This document shows, in pieces, positions 17,515-25,609 of a stretch of 55,705 bases of DNA. Each line of letters starts with the position of its first letter. Positions within the stretch are counted from its first letter, which is position 1. The stretch is from an uncultured Bacteroidales bacterium (GTDB taxonomy: Bacteria > Bacteroidota > Bacteroidia > Bacteroidales > F082): contig CAMZJA010000013.1 in assembly GCA_947307415.1 (NCBI GenBank), forward strand, positions 1 to 55,705, read 5' to 3'. The notes below the pieces were generated by a model. That model had not been told where the DNA came from. It saw nothing but the letters and a program-made list of their open reading frames with translations, and did not search any database. The position numbers and the translations under genes are program-made.

Positions 17515-18255
17515 CATCATGTTAGACGGCAACGTTTTGTTGATGTCCACGGCTTTTCCCATGGAATGGCTGACGTGAGTGAACCATGCTTTCTTGACGT
17601 TAAGTTTCTGAGCTATCTCGATAGCTTCAGGCAGACTGATGTGCGAATAATGCTTCTCTTTGCGGAGCGCTTCAATGATCAGATATTCCACACCTTTCAG
17701 CTTGTCGAAACTCTCGTCCGACATGTAGTTGAAGTCGGTGACGTAAGCGAAGTTGCCTATGCGGAAGGCATAACACAACATGTGAAGATGCATCAATGGA
17801 ATGGGCTCGATAGTTAACTCGTTGATAACGATAGGTCTATTGTCGACTATATCGATGAGATTATATGTCGGGGCACCAGGATAAAGCTCGCTTTTGTCGA
17901 CGAAAGCGTAGGAATATTCGCGTTTGATTTCTTCCTGCGACTCCGGTGACGCGTATATCGGCATGGAGATGTTTTGCAAGAAATTGAACGAACGGACGTC
18001 GTCCAAGCCGCCGATGTGATCCTTGTGATGATGGGTGATAAGAATTGCGTCGAGGTGCTGCACGTTCTCGCGTAGCATCTGCTGACGGAAATCCGGACCA
18101 GCGTCAACACAGATTGTGGTTTGCTCAGTCTGAATCAGAACAGATGTGCGTAAACGCTTGTCTTTCGGGTCGTTAGACTTGCAAACGTCGCAATTGCAAC
18201 CGATTACTGGAACACCCTGCGAGGTGCCACTGCCTAATATGGTAATCTTCATCAT
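17473..18255 (-). CDS. MBL-fold metallohydrolase (PhnP-like)
   Basis: A 260-residue metallo-beta-lactamase-fold hydrolase. Near the N-terminus are GSGTSQGVPVIGC and an extra cysteine cluster (C20, C22, C25) that is usual for the PhnP-like branch, and the metal site HxHxDH is H75, H77, D79, H80, followed by IGGLDDVRSF. Further metal ligands are seen in YVTDFNYMSDESF and TH(V)SHSM near the end. PhnP relatives cleave cyclic phosphodiesters; the substrate here is not evident. Two start codons are adjacent (18255 and 18252). It has its own promoter at 18273-18280 and overlaps the zinc-finger gene tail to tail. Confidence 0.9.
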   Translation of the reverse strand: MMKITILGSGTSQGVPVIGCNCDVCKSNDPKDKRLRTSVLIQTEQTTICVDAGPDFRQQMLRENVQHLDAILITHHHKDHIGGLDDVRSFNFLQNISMPIYASPESQEEIKREYSYAFVDKSELYPGAPTYNLIDIVDNRPIVINELTIEPIPLMHLHMLCYAFRIGNFAYVTDFNYMSDESFDKLKGVEYLIIEALRKEKHYSHISLPEAIEIAQKLNVKKAWFTHVSHSMGKAVDINKTLPSNMMLAFDGLSITIEND

Positions 18256-18272
18256 AGTAGTAAAAATCGCTG

Positions 18273-18280
18273 CAAAGATA
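18273..18280 (-). promoter_or_regulatory. promoter of MBL gene (-7 TATCTTTG)
   Basis: TATCTTTG on the minus strand, with predicted start near 18268 and a leader of about 13 nt. It is back to back with the plus-strand promoter at 18332, 51 bp away. Confidence 0.6.
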
Positions 18281-18331
18281 AAAAATAGTAATCAATGGTG
18301 AAAAAAATATCGTCATTTAATATAAAATTCG

Positions 18332-18339
18332 TATCTTTG
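18332..18339 (+). promoter_or_regulatory. promoter of DUF6913-dapA operon (-7 TATCTTTG)
   Basis: TATCTTTGC fits the Bacteroidetes -7 box; transcription should start near 18344. This decides the next gene's start: a TTG at 18348 would be at the very 5' end, while the ATG at 18369 leaves a normal 25-nt leader. Confidence 0.65.
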
Positions 18340-18368
18340 CAAGTTTATTGAGTATATCATCGAACAAG

Positions 18369-18902
18369 ATGAAAGCTATTGTAAAGTTCTATAGGAAACG
18401 CGCGATAAAAGGATTCTTGAGAAGAAGGAAATCCTGTATACTTCCTGATATTTCAAAGTATCCGGCAGTGGCGATTTTTCTCGATCAAGACCAGTTTGCG
18501 CGCTATAAGGAAATTGAAAACGCTTTGACAAGGCTTTTCGTGCTGAAGAGATATACTTTCATAACTTTTGTCGATGAACTGCCAAAGCATGTGATGCAGA
18601 CAGACCGCTATTTCTTCATTAGGAAAACGGATTTCGATTTCTGGGGAAGGATGAAAAGAGACAAATACGAGTCGCTGATAAGTCTGTCGTTTGACATGGT
18701 GATCGATTTTACAAGAATACAGGATGATTTGATGACGAATAAATACATTTTGACTTTGATAAACAATTCATTCAGAATGACTTTCGGAAATTCAAGTCAA
18801 AAAATGTATGATATGGTCATTGACTCGAAAAAAGACGATGATATGTTGAACCAGATAGAGATTTTGCAAAAATATCTGTCGATGTTGTTAGGAAAAAGAT
18901 GA
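18369..18902 (+). CDS. DUF6913 family protein
   Basis: A 177-residue cytosolic protein with a basic N-terminus (MKAIVKFYRKRAIKGFLRRR) and no signal peptide or membrane segment. It resembles the Bacteroidetes DUF6913 family, often placed directly upstream of dapA; I rely on size, the FLDQDQFARYKEIENALT-type segment and context, so the family call is moderate. Function is unknown. I chose the ATG at 18369 over the upstream TTG at 18348 because of the promoter position. Its stop overlaps the dapA start by 4 bp (ATGA), implying coupled translation. Confidence 0.75.
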   Translation: MKAIVKFYRKRAIKGFLRRRKSCILPDISKYPAVAIFLDQDQFARYKEIENALTRLFVLKRYTFITFVDELPKHVMQTDRYFFIRKTDFDFWGRMKRDKYESLISLSFDMVIDFTRIQDDLMTNKYILTLINNSFRMTFGNSSQKMYDMVIDSKKDDDMLNQIEILQKYLSMLLGKR

Positions 18903-19777
18903 AAAACAATCCGTTTATAGGTACTGGAGTCGCGCTGATAACTCCGTTTAACGATGATTATTCTGTTGATTATCAGTCGTTAAGGAACATTGTGGACTAT
19001 ACTCTGCAAAATGGCGCTGATTTTTTGGTTGCTCTCGGAACCACTTCCGAAGCTCCTACGATGAATGCCGAAGAGAAAGCTAAAGTCGTTAAAACAATAA
19101 TTGAGACTGCTAACGGTCGCTGCCCGATTCTGCTTGGAATGGGTGGAAATAACACGGCTGCTTTGGTGGAAAATATTAAAAATCAAGACTTTACAAAGAT
19201 TGACGGTATTTTGAGCGTCGTACCTTATTACAACAAACCGAACCAACGCGGAATGAAAGCGCATTTTACAGTTGTGGCTGACGCTTCGCCAGTGCCGGTA
19301 ATACTTTACAATGTGCCTGGCAGAGTGGGGGTGAACCTCCAAGCGGCAACGACAGTGGAACTTGCCAAGCATCCGAACATCATCGCGGTGAAGGAAGCTT
19401 CGGGTAATCTGCAGCAGATTATGGAGATTCTGCGCGACAAACCGGAAGATTTCAGAGTGCTCTCGGGCGACGACGGCATCACACAGCCAATGATGGCTCT
19501 AGGTGCTGAAGGCGTTATCTCCGTGGCTGCCAACGGCTATCCGAAAACGTTCTGCGAGATGGTTCATAAAATGCTCGAAGGAAAATATGATTTGGCTCTT
19601 CCTTTGCATTATAAGATGTTGAAAATGAACGGTTTGATCTTTGCCGACGGCAACCCCGCTGGCATCAAAGCCCTCATGGCTCACGCCGGGCTGTGCAAGA
19701 ATGTACTCCGTCTCCCTTTGGTGCCTGTCACTGATACAGTGCGCCAAGATATTGAAAATGAATATAAATCTTTATAA
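18899..19777 (+). CDS. dapA: 4-hydroxy-tetrahydrodipicolinate synthase
   Basis: First enzyme of the diaminopimelate/lysine branch: pyruvate + aspartate semialdehyde. The 292-residue TIM-barrel protein shows GTTSEAPT (47-54), the tyrosine in PYYNKP (Y110/Y111), the catalytic Tyr in ILYNVP (Y137) and the Schiff-base lysine in IAVKEASG (K165). It starts inside the preceding gene by 4 bp. The M14 peptidase gene begins 4 bp after its stop, which puts an exported peptidase in the same transcript as a lysine/cell-wall gene. Confidence 0.98.
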   Translation: MKNNPFIGTGVALITPFNDDYSVDYQSLRNIVDYTLQNGADFLVALGTTSEAPTMNAEEKAKVVKTIIETANGRCPILLGMGGNNTAALVENIKNQDFTKIDGILSVVPYYNKPNQRGMKAHFTVVADASPVPVILYNVPGRVGVNLQAATTVELAKHPNIIAVKEASGNLQQIMEILRDKPEDFRVLSGDDGITQPMMALGAEGVISVAANGYPKTFCEMVHKMLEGKYDLALPLHYKMLKMNGLIFADGNPAGIKALMAHAGLCKNVLRLPLVPVTDTVRQDIENEYKSL

Positions 19778-19781
19778 CACA

Positions 19782-22310
19782 ATGAAAACAAAACTTTTTT
19801 TAATCCTTTTCCTGTTTGTCACATTTGGACTAACAGCACAAGAAAAAAATCTCGACCGACTCATGCAAGACCGCAATGAGTATTATTTTACTTTTGAACT
19901 CAACGGAAATGATAATCTTCCGCAAATCGCGCACATGATTTCTGTTGACCGTGTCGACGGCAATGTCGTGATAGCTTACGCTAATAACAAGGAATTCGCT
20001 GAATTTCAGAAACTTGGCTATGAAATAACACTGCAGACACCTCCATCAATGCTTGAGGAGCACGTGATGTGGGACGGCAGCAACCGCGCCGAATACGACT
20101 GGGATCAGTATCCGACATACAGCGCATACGAGAACATGATGTATGCTTTCCAGACAAACCATCCTGACAAATGTGAGATCATCGAACTCGGCACTCTTCC
20201 GAGCAACCGTAAGATTTTGATCGCTCATATCAACAACGGCAGCGGCGCAGGCAAACCTAAGTTCTTATACACCTCAACCATCCACGGTGACGAGACTACA
20301 GGCTGGATACTGATGCTCCGCTTTATTGACTATCTCCTTGAGAATCCTACACTTCCTGAATGTGCAAACATCCTCAACAATGTCGATTTGTATGTCGGTC
20401 CTAACACCAACCCTGACGGAACATATCACGGAGGCAACAACACTGTGAACGGTGCTACACGTTACAACGCCAACGGTGTCGATATGAACCGTAACTACGC
20501 CGACCCTCATGGTGGCGCACACCCTGACGGAAATCCGTATGCTCAAGAAACTGAATGGTTTATGCAGCTCGCACAGGAAAACAACTTCGTGATGGGCGCC
20601 AATTACCACGGCGGAGCAGAGGTTATGAACTATCCTTGGGACAACACTCACACGCTTCACGCTGATGACCAGTGGTATCAGCTCATCAGCCATGAATATG
20701 CCGACCTTACACACCAGGTCAGCTCAGGCTATATGACCGATTACAACAACGGTATCACCAATGGCGCTGCATGGTATATGATTGGCGGCGGCCGTCAGGA
20801 TTACATGAACGGCTATGCTGAATGCCGTGAGCTCACTATCGAATGCTCAAACACAAAAAATCCTAACGCCAGTCAACTGCCAACATTCTGGAACTATAAC
20901 AAAAACTCTATCTTCGCTTTTGTGAACCAGGTGTTGAACGGCATCCACGGCACAGTGGTCGACGCATCTTCAAAGGCTCCTATAGACGGCGCAACAATCA
21001 CTTTGACAGGTCACGATGACCAGTATTCAACAGTGTCGACACAGCTTCCTGCAGGCGACTTCCATCGTCCTGTCAAAGGTGGGACCTACAACGTGAGAAT
21101 CACCAAGAACGGCTACCAGGCTTACGAGACACAGGTGACAGTGGCCGACGGTGAGGCAGTTACAATCAATGCCGAAATGGTCGCATTGGAAGGCATCGTC
21201 GCCGACTTTACCGCCGACGTCACAGCAGTGGCAGTGGGCGGCTCAGTACATTTCACCGACAACTCATGGGGTGCACAGCTCACCAACTGGGAGTGGGAGT
21301 TCGAAGGCGGCACACCAGCAACATCAACAGCCCAGAATCCTACCGTGACATACAACCAGGCCGGCACATTCGGCGTACGTCTCACCGTGACCAACGCCGA
21401 CGGCGAGAGCGACACGAAATATATGCCTAACTACATTTCGGCATCAGAATCGTACAATATGCAGAACGTTACTATAACTACTTGTGACGCAATGTTTTAC
21501 GATGACGGTGGCCCGAGCGCAAACTACGGCAACAACAAAGATCTGACCATGACATTCATGCCTGGCACTCCTGGGGCAAAGATTCAAGTAGTATTCCAGT
21601 CGTTTACAACTGAAAACAACTACGATTGGCTCTATGTTTATGACGGAACTTCAACATCTGCACCGCAAATCGGCTCACAGCACTCAGGTAGCGACAGCCC
21701 TGGCACAGTTACAGCAACCAATGCCGAAGGTGCTATCACTTTCAGATTCACATCCGACAGCAGTGTTAACACTGAAGGCTGGGCAGCTCACGTAAGATGC
21801 ATCGGTCTGCCACTTGAAGTTACAGCCAGCGTTCTTCATGAATCTATTTTCATTGGCGAAACAAACACATTGTCGGCATACGCTGAAGGCGGTAGCGGAA
21901 CATATGCATATTCATGGTCGCCAGCCACCAACCTCAACGACGCGACAGCCGCAGCTCCAGTGTTCACTGCAACAGAAGCAGGCAACTTCACATACACCGT
22001 GACAGTTAGCGACGGTAACGAGACAGCTACAGCATCAGTGACATTCACTGTCATCGACAATTCGGATGTTGACGAGATCGCTGAAAGCAATGTCATGATT
22101 TATCCAAATCCTGCATCTTCAATGGTTTACATCAAAGGAATCGAAGGCTACAGAAATCTCGAGGTTTCAATAGTAAACATTCAAGGACAGGTTGTGATGA
22201 ATGCTGTTAACTCATTGGAAATCAATGTAAAAGATATTGAATCAGGAATTTATTTCCTCAATATAATTTGCGACGGTAATCAAATTATCAAGAAAATTGT
22301 TGTGGAATAA
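19782..22310 (+). CDS. M14 zinc carboxypeptidase with PKD, CUB-like and T9SS domains
   Basis: A secreted 842-residue metallopeptidase. Order: signal peptide (1-19, MKTKLFLILFLFVTFGLTAQ), an N-terminal prodomain-like region, M14 catalytic domain about 110-385 with zinc ligands H168, E171 (HGDE) and H276 and the catalytic Glu at 354 (LTIECSN), a carboxypeptidase-regulatory-like beta domain (about 390-465), a PKD domain (about 470-550), a CUB-like domain (about 560-680), a second PKD-like domain and a T9SS type A sorting domain (from IYPNPASSMVYIKG). A longer frame from 19641 overlaps dapA and lacks a signal peptide there, so 19782 is the start. It probably trims peptides or proteins at the surface. 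No terminator is obvious before bamD. Confidence 0.95.
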   Translation: MKTKLFLILFLFVTFGLTAQEKNLDRLMQDRNEYYFTFELNGNDNLPQIAHMISVDRVDGNVVIAYANNKEFAEFQKLGYEITLQTPPSMLEEHVMWDGSNRAEYDWDQYPTYSAYENMMYAFQTNHPDKCEIIELGTLPSNRKILIAHINNGSGAGKPKFLYTSTIHGDETTGWILMLRFIDYLLENPTLPECANILNNVDLYVGPNTNPDGTYHGGNNTVNGATRYNANGVDMNRNYADPHGGAHPDGNPYAQETEWFMQLAQENNFVMGANYHGGAEVMNYPWDNTHTLHADDQWYQLISHEYADLTHQVSSGYMTDYNNGITNGAAWYMIGGGRQDYMNGYAECRELTIECSNTKNPNASQLPTFWNYNKNSIFAFVNQVLNGIHGTVVDASSKAPIDGATITLTGHDDQYSTVSTQLPAGDFHRPVKGGTYNVRITKNGYQAYETQVTVADGEAVTINAEMVALEGIVADFTADVTAVAVGGSVHFTDNSWGAQLTNWEWEFEGGTPATSTAQNPTVTYNQAGTFGVRLTVTNADGESDTKYMPNYISASESYNMQNVTITTCDAMFYDDGGPSANYGNNKDLTMTFMPGTPGAKIQVVFQSFTTENNYDWLYVYDGTSTSAPQIGSQHSGSDSPGTVTATNAEGAITFRFTSDSSVNTEGWAAHVRCIGLPLEVTASVLHESIFIGETNTLSAYAEGGSGTYAYSWSPATNLNDATAAAPVFTATEAGNFTYTVTVSDGNETATASVTFTVIDNSDVDEIAESNVMIYPNPASSMVYIKGIEGYRNLEVSIVNIQGQVVMNAVNSLEINVKDIESGIYFLNIICDGNQIIKKIVVE

Positions 22311-22332
22311 CAATTTATAGCTAAAAAAAACG

Positions 22333-22340
22333 TAATTTTG
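22333..22340 (+). promoter_or_regulatory. bamD promoter (-7 TAATTTTG), start codon at +1
   Basis: TAATTTTGCAGC is followed directly by the bamD ATG at 22345. If the G of the box is at -5, as at other promoters here, the first transcribed base is the A of the ATG, so the mRNA would be leaderless. The motif could also be unused, with bamD read through from upstream. Confidence 0.5.
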
Positions 22341-22344
22341 CAGC

Positions 22345-23151
22345 ATGCTAAAGAATAGGATTTTTTTATTGGCGATAATTTGTCTGCTGGGATGCACTTC
22401 TTGCAGTAAATACAGGCGATTGCTGAAAGGAACAGACAATGAGGCTAAGTATAAAGCCGCATTGGAATATTATGAAAAAGGCAATTACGACCGTACTTTA
22501 CAGCTTTTTGAAGTGATGAACGCGTATTATCGTAACAAACCTGAAGGTGAGACTATAGCATTTCTCACCGCGGAATGTTATTACAATAAGAAGGAATATT
22601 ATTTGGCAAGCAGTTATTACAAGCGTTTCGCTATGAATTATCCATTGTCGGAAAATACCGAGGACGCTTTGTTTAAGAGTGCTACTTGTTATTATATAAT
22701 GTCACCGAAAGTCACGCTTGACCAGTCGGATACGTATACGTCAATCAGTGAGTTTCAGAATTTTATCGACATCTATCCTAACAGTCCGAAAGTGGAGGAG
22801 GCTAACGGCAAAATTGACACCCTCCGCATGAAGCTTGAGGAAAAGGAATATTTGACTTGCGCTCTTTATTTCAAGATGGATGAATATCAGGCTGCGATAA
22901 CGAGTTATGAGGCTTTTTTGAGAGATTATCCTGCGACTAAATATCGTGAAGAGATCCTTAAAAACATGGTTATCACCTATTATCGCTATGCTGAGAATAG
23001 TGTGAAATCGAAGCAACGCGAACGTTATGAACTGGCTCTGGAGAAATATAACACCCTGTGCTATGTCTATCCTGATAGCGAGTACATAGCGGATATCGAG
23101 CCTACTGTCAAGAAAATCAGAGAAAAATTAGAAAAATACAAATCGAATTAA
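22345..23151 (+). CDS. bamD: outer membrane protein assembly factor BamD
   Basis: A 268-residue lipoprotein of the BAM complex, which inserts beta-barrel proteins in the outer membrane. The signal ends in a lipobox with Cys17 or Cys20 (LLGCTSC). TPR repeats fill the mature part: YKAALEYYEKGNYDRTLQLF, YLASSYYKRFAMNYP and AAITSYEAFLRDYPATKYRE are typical TPR helices. Length matches the family. It starts the conserved Bacteroidetes cluster bamD-rpoZ-coaBC-DUF4835-recN. The only plausible start is directly behind a promoter box, suggesting leaderless translation. Confidence 0.95.
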   Translation: MLKNRIFLLAIICLLGCTSCSKYRRLLKGTDNEAKYKAALEYYEKGNYDRTLQLFEVMNAYYRNKPEGETIAFLTAECYYNKKEYYLASSYYKRFAMNYPLSENTEDALFKSATCYYIMSPKVTLDQSDTYTSISEFQNFIDIYPNSPKVEEANGKIDTLRMKLEEKEYLTCALYFKMDEYQAAITSYEAFLRDYPATKYREEILKNMVITYYRYAENSVKSKQRERYELALEKYNTLCYVYPDSEYIADIEPTVKKIREKLEKYKSN

Positions 23152-23155
23152 TAAA

Positions 23156-23494
23156 ATGATAGATTTCAGAAAAGTTAAGACGGAAACAACCGCAATCACC
23201 CGTCAGAAAGACCAATTCTACGTAGGAACAGGTAATATCTACGAAACAGTCGCTATCCTCGCGAAGAGAGCAAATCAAATCGCTACAGAGGAGAAGCAGG
23301 AGCTCAACAAGAAAATTGAGGAGTTCGCTTCAAGCAACGATACTCTTGAAGAAGTTTTCGAAAACAAGGAACAGATAGAAGTGGCAAAGTTCTACGAGAG
23401 ATTGCCAAAGCCGACGCTTATCGCTATCGATGAGTTCTTGAACGACAAACTTTACTATCGTAATCCAAACAAGAAAAACGAAGGTGACTTCTAA
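23156..23494 (+). CDS. rpoZ: DNA-directed RNA polymerase omega subunit (Bacteroidetes type)
   Basis: A 112-residue Rpb6/omega-like subunit that helps assemble and stabilise RNA polymerase. The core ITRQKDQFYVGTGNIYETVA and ILAKRANQIATEEKQELNKK is the Bacteroidetes omega signature. It lies 4 bp after bamD, and its 3' end overlaps the coaBC start by 11 bp in another frame. The C-terminal 50 residues are an extension common in the phylum. The family is divergent from proteobacterial omega, so the name rests on clade-specific resemblance and gene order. Confidence 0.88.
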   Translation: MIDFRKVKTETTAITRQKDQFYVGTGNIYETVAILAKRANQIATEEKQELNKKIEEFASSNDTLEEVFENKEQIEVAKFYERLPKPTLIAIDEFLNDKLYYRNPNKKNEGDF

Positions 23495-24689
23495 AAAAAT
23501 TCTGATAGGAATCACAGGTAGCATCGCCGCCTATAAAATTCCGCTTTTAGTACGGCTTCTGAAGAAGCAGGGCGCTGAGGTTCAGGTCGTGATGACCGAG
23601 GCGGCAAAAGACTTTGTAACACCACTCACGTTAGCTACGTTGAGTGGTTTACCCGTTTTATCGAAGGGCTTCGACGCAGAGACCGGCAAGTGGAACAGCC
23701 ACGTGGAGCTCGGCTTGTGGGCCGACCTCTTCGTGATAGCTCCGGCATCGGCCAACACCATAGCGAAGATGGCGGCAGGCATAGCCGATAACTATCTGCT
23801 AACTGTTTGCCTATCAGCGAAATGCCCGATAATGTTCGCGCCGGCAATGGACCTCGACATGTATAAACACCCTGCCACACAGGAAAACATCCGCACTCTC
23901 ATCGGTCGCGGATACCGTTTCATAGCGCCTTCGTCGGGCGAGCTGGCATCGGGACTGTGCGGCGAGGGCAGGATGGAGGAGCCACAGGAGATATTCAACC
24001 GCATCAAAGATTTTTTCGATAACAAAAAGCGCTTCGCAGGCAAGAAAGTGCTCGTCACAGCGGGGCCGACATACGAGGCTATTGACCCTGTGCGATTCAT
24101 CGGAAATCACAGCTCAGGCTTGATGGGCATAGAGATAGCACGCGCCTTCGCCGACCAGGGCGCCGACGTGACCTTGGTGCTCGGACCGTCGTCGATACGT
24201 CCGGAGAGAGGCAATATCCAGGTTATACCGGTGACATCGGCGAAGGAGATGTACGATGCCACGACAGCGGCATTCAAACGTTCAGATATAGCGGTGCTGA
24301 GCGCCGCAGTAGCCGATTTCCGTCCGGAAGTTGTTGCAGATCAGAAGATTAAGAAAGATCCGAACAAGAACGAGATGACACTGAAACTCGTCAAGACAGA
24401 GGATATCCTGAAGTCTCTCGGCGAGAACAAGAAAGACAATCAGATGCTTGTGGGCTTCGCACTCGAGACCGAGAACGGAATCGATAACGCGAAGAAAAAA
24501 CTTCATACTAAAAACCTCGACATGATCGTTTTAAACACGATGAACGAGGCTGGCGTTGGCTTTAAGACGAAGACAAACAAAATCAACATCATCACTAAAA
24601 ACGATGAGGTGACTGCCTTCGAGCTTAAACCGAAGAGTGAAGTGGCTCAAGATATCTTAAACGCTATATATCAATCACTTACAAAATAG
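23484..24689 (+). CDS. coaBC: bifunctional phosphopantothenoylcysteine decarboxylase/synthase
   Basis: Joins cysteine to 4'-phosphopantothenate (CoaB) and decarboxylates the product (CoaC) in coenzyme A synthesis. The N-terminal flavoprotein half (1-180) has GITGSIAAYK, the histidine in the SHVELGLW segment, ASANT and PAMD; the C-terminal CTP-using half has VTAGPTYEAIDPVRFIGNHS and AAVADFRP. The total of 401 residues is typical. The start is GTG at 23484, inside rpoZ: no ATG precedes the conserved KKILIGITG segment. The 11-bp overlap suggests coupled translation. Confidence 0.96.
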   Translation: MTSKKILIGITGSIAAYKIPLLVRLLKKQGAEVQVVMTEAAKDFVTPLTLATLSGLPVLSKGFDAETGKWNSHVELGLWADLFVIAPASANTIAKMAAGIADNYLLTVCLSAKCPIMFAPAMDLDMYKHPATQENIRTLIGRGYRFIAPSSGELASGLCGEGRMEEPQEIFNRIKDFFDNKKRFAGKKVLVTAGPTYEAIDPVRFIGNHSSGLMGIEIARAFADQGADVTLVLGPSSIRPERGNIQVIPVTSAKEMYDATTAAFKRSDIAVLSAAVADFRPEVVADQKIKKDPNKNEMTLKLVKTEDILKSLGENKKDNQMLVGFALETENGIDNAKKKLHTKNLDMIVLNTMNEAGVGFKTKTNKINIITKNDEVTAFELKPKSEVAQDILNAIYQSLTK

Positions 24690-24694
24690 TCATT

Positions 24695-25609
24695 ATGAAA
24701 AAAATCATTCTTCCGATATTGTTTTTGCTCTGTTTTTTAGCATCCAATGTGCGTGCGCAGGAGTTCAATTTCACGGTGACTGTCAACACGAAACAGGTGG
24801 CAGGTACCGACCAGCGTCTCTATGAGTCGCTGCAGGAAGCCGTTACCAACTTCATGAACAACCGCATCTGGACGAACATCAAATTCGAGGAGCAGGAACG
24901 TATCGAAGGAACGATGGTCATAGTGGTGAAAAGTAAGGATGGCAACAACATAACGGGCGAGCTGAATATCGGTCTGCGCCGTCCGGTCTACAAATCGAAT
25001 TACAACACTCCGTTGCTGAACTATGTCGATACTGACTTTTCGATCAATTATATCGAATCACAGCCACTCGATTTCAATGAGAACTCGTTTACGTCGAATC
25101 TTACCTCTCTTTTGGCATTTTACGGATATTTTTGTCTTGGAGTGTATTTCGACACGTTCGGTCTTTCCGGAGGCGACGATATGTTCCATATGTGCGATAT
25201 GATTATGACACAAGCACAAAGCGCAGTGGAACCAGGTTGGAAAGCCTTCGACAGCTACAGAAACCGTTATTGGCTGCTCGACAGTTATACCAACACGGCA
25301 TATCGTCAGTTGCGTCAGTTTATGTATGAGTATCATCGACTTGGACTCGACGTGATGGGTAGCGGCAAGGTCGATGACGGTCGCGCCACCATGACAAAGA
25401 CCCTCGATTATGTTAAATCGGCGTACAACACCAAACCAAACCTTTATTTCATTCAGATTCTCAACGACACAAAACGCGACGAGTGGAAGAATGTCTACTC
25501 AGTAGGACCGCAGCAGGAACGCACCAAAGCTGTTAATATCTTGCGTGAAATCGACGCTTCCCACTCGGAGGAATACGAGAATCTTCTTAACGCCAAACCG
25601 AAAATGTAA
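24695..25609 (+). CDS. DUF4835 family protein (PorD-like)
   Basis: An exported 304-residue protein with a signal peptide (cleavage near VRAQ, residue 22) and the DUF4835 features: EFNFTVTVNTKQV near the start, a central region with FCLGVYFDTFGLSGGDDMF, and a C-terminal YFIQILNDTKRDEW. Members of this family are called PorD in some annotations and are linked to type IX secretion; I infer that link from the family, not from this sequence alone. It sits 5 bp after coaBC, and its stop overlaps the recN start (TAATG). The placement between coaBC and recN is conserved in the phylum. Confidence 0.85.
   Translation: MKKIILPILFLLCFLASNVRAQEFNFTVTVNTKQVAGTDQRLYESLQEAVTNFMNNRIWTNIKFEEQERIEGTMVIVVKSKDGNNITGELNIGLRRPVYKSNYNTPLLNYVDTDFSINYIESQPLDFNENSFTSNLTSLLAFYGYFCLGVYFDTFGLSGGDDMFHMCDMIMTQAQSAVEPGWKAFDSYRNRYWLLDSYTNTAYRQLRQFMYEYHRLGLDVMGSGKVDDGRATMTKTLDYVKSAYNTKPNLYFIQILNDTKRDEWKNVYSVGPQQERTKAVNILREIDASHSEEYENLLNAKPKM

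Noticed and set aside
19641-19781. Upstream start for the M14 peptidase
   Set aside because: It would lie inside dapA and put the signal peptide in the middle of the protein; ATG 19782 gives a normal exported protein.
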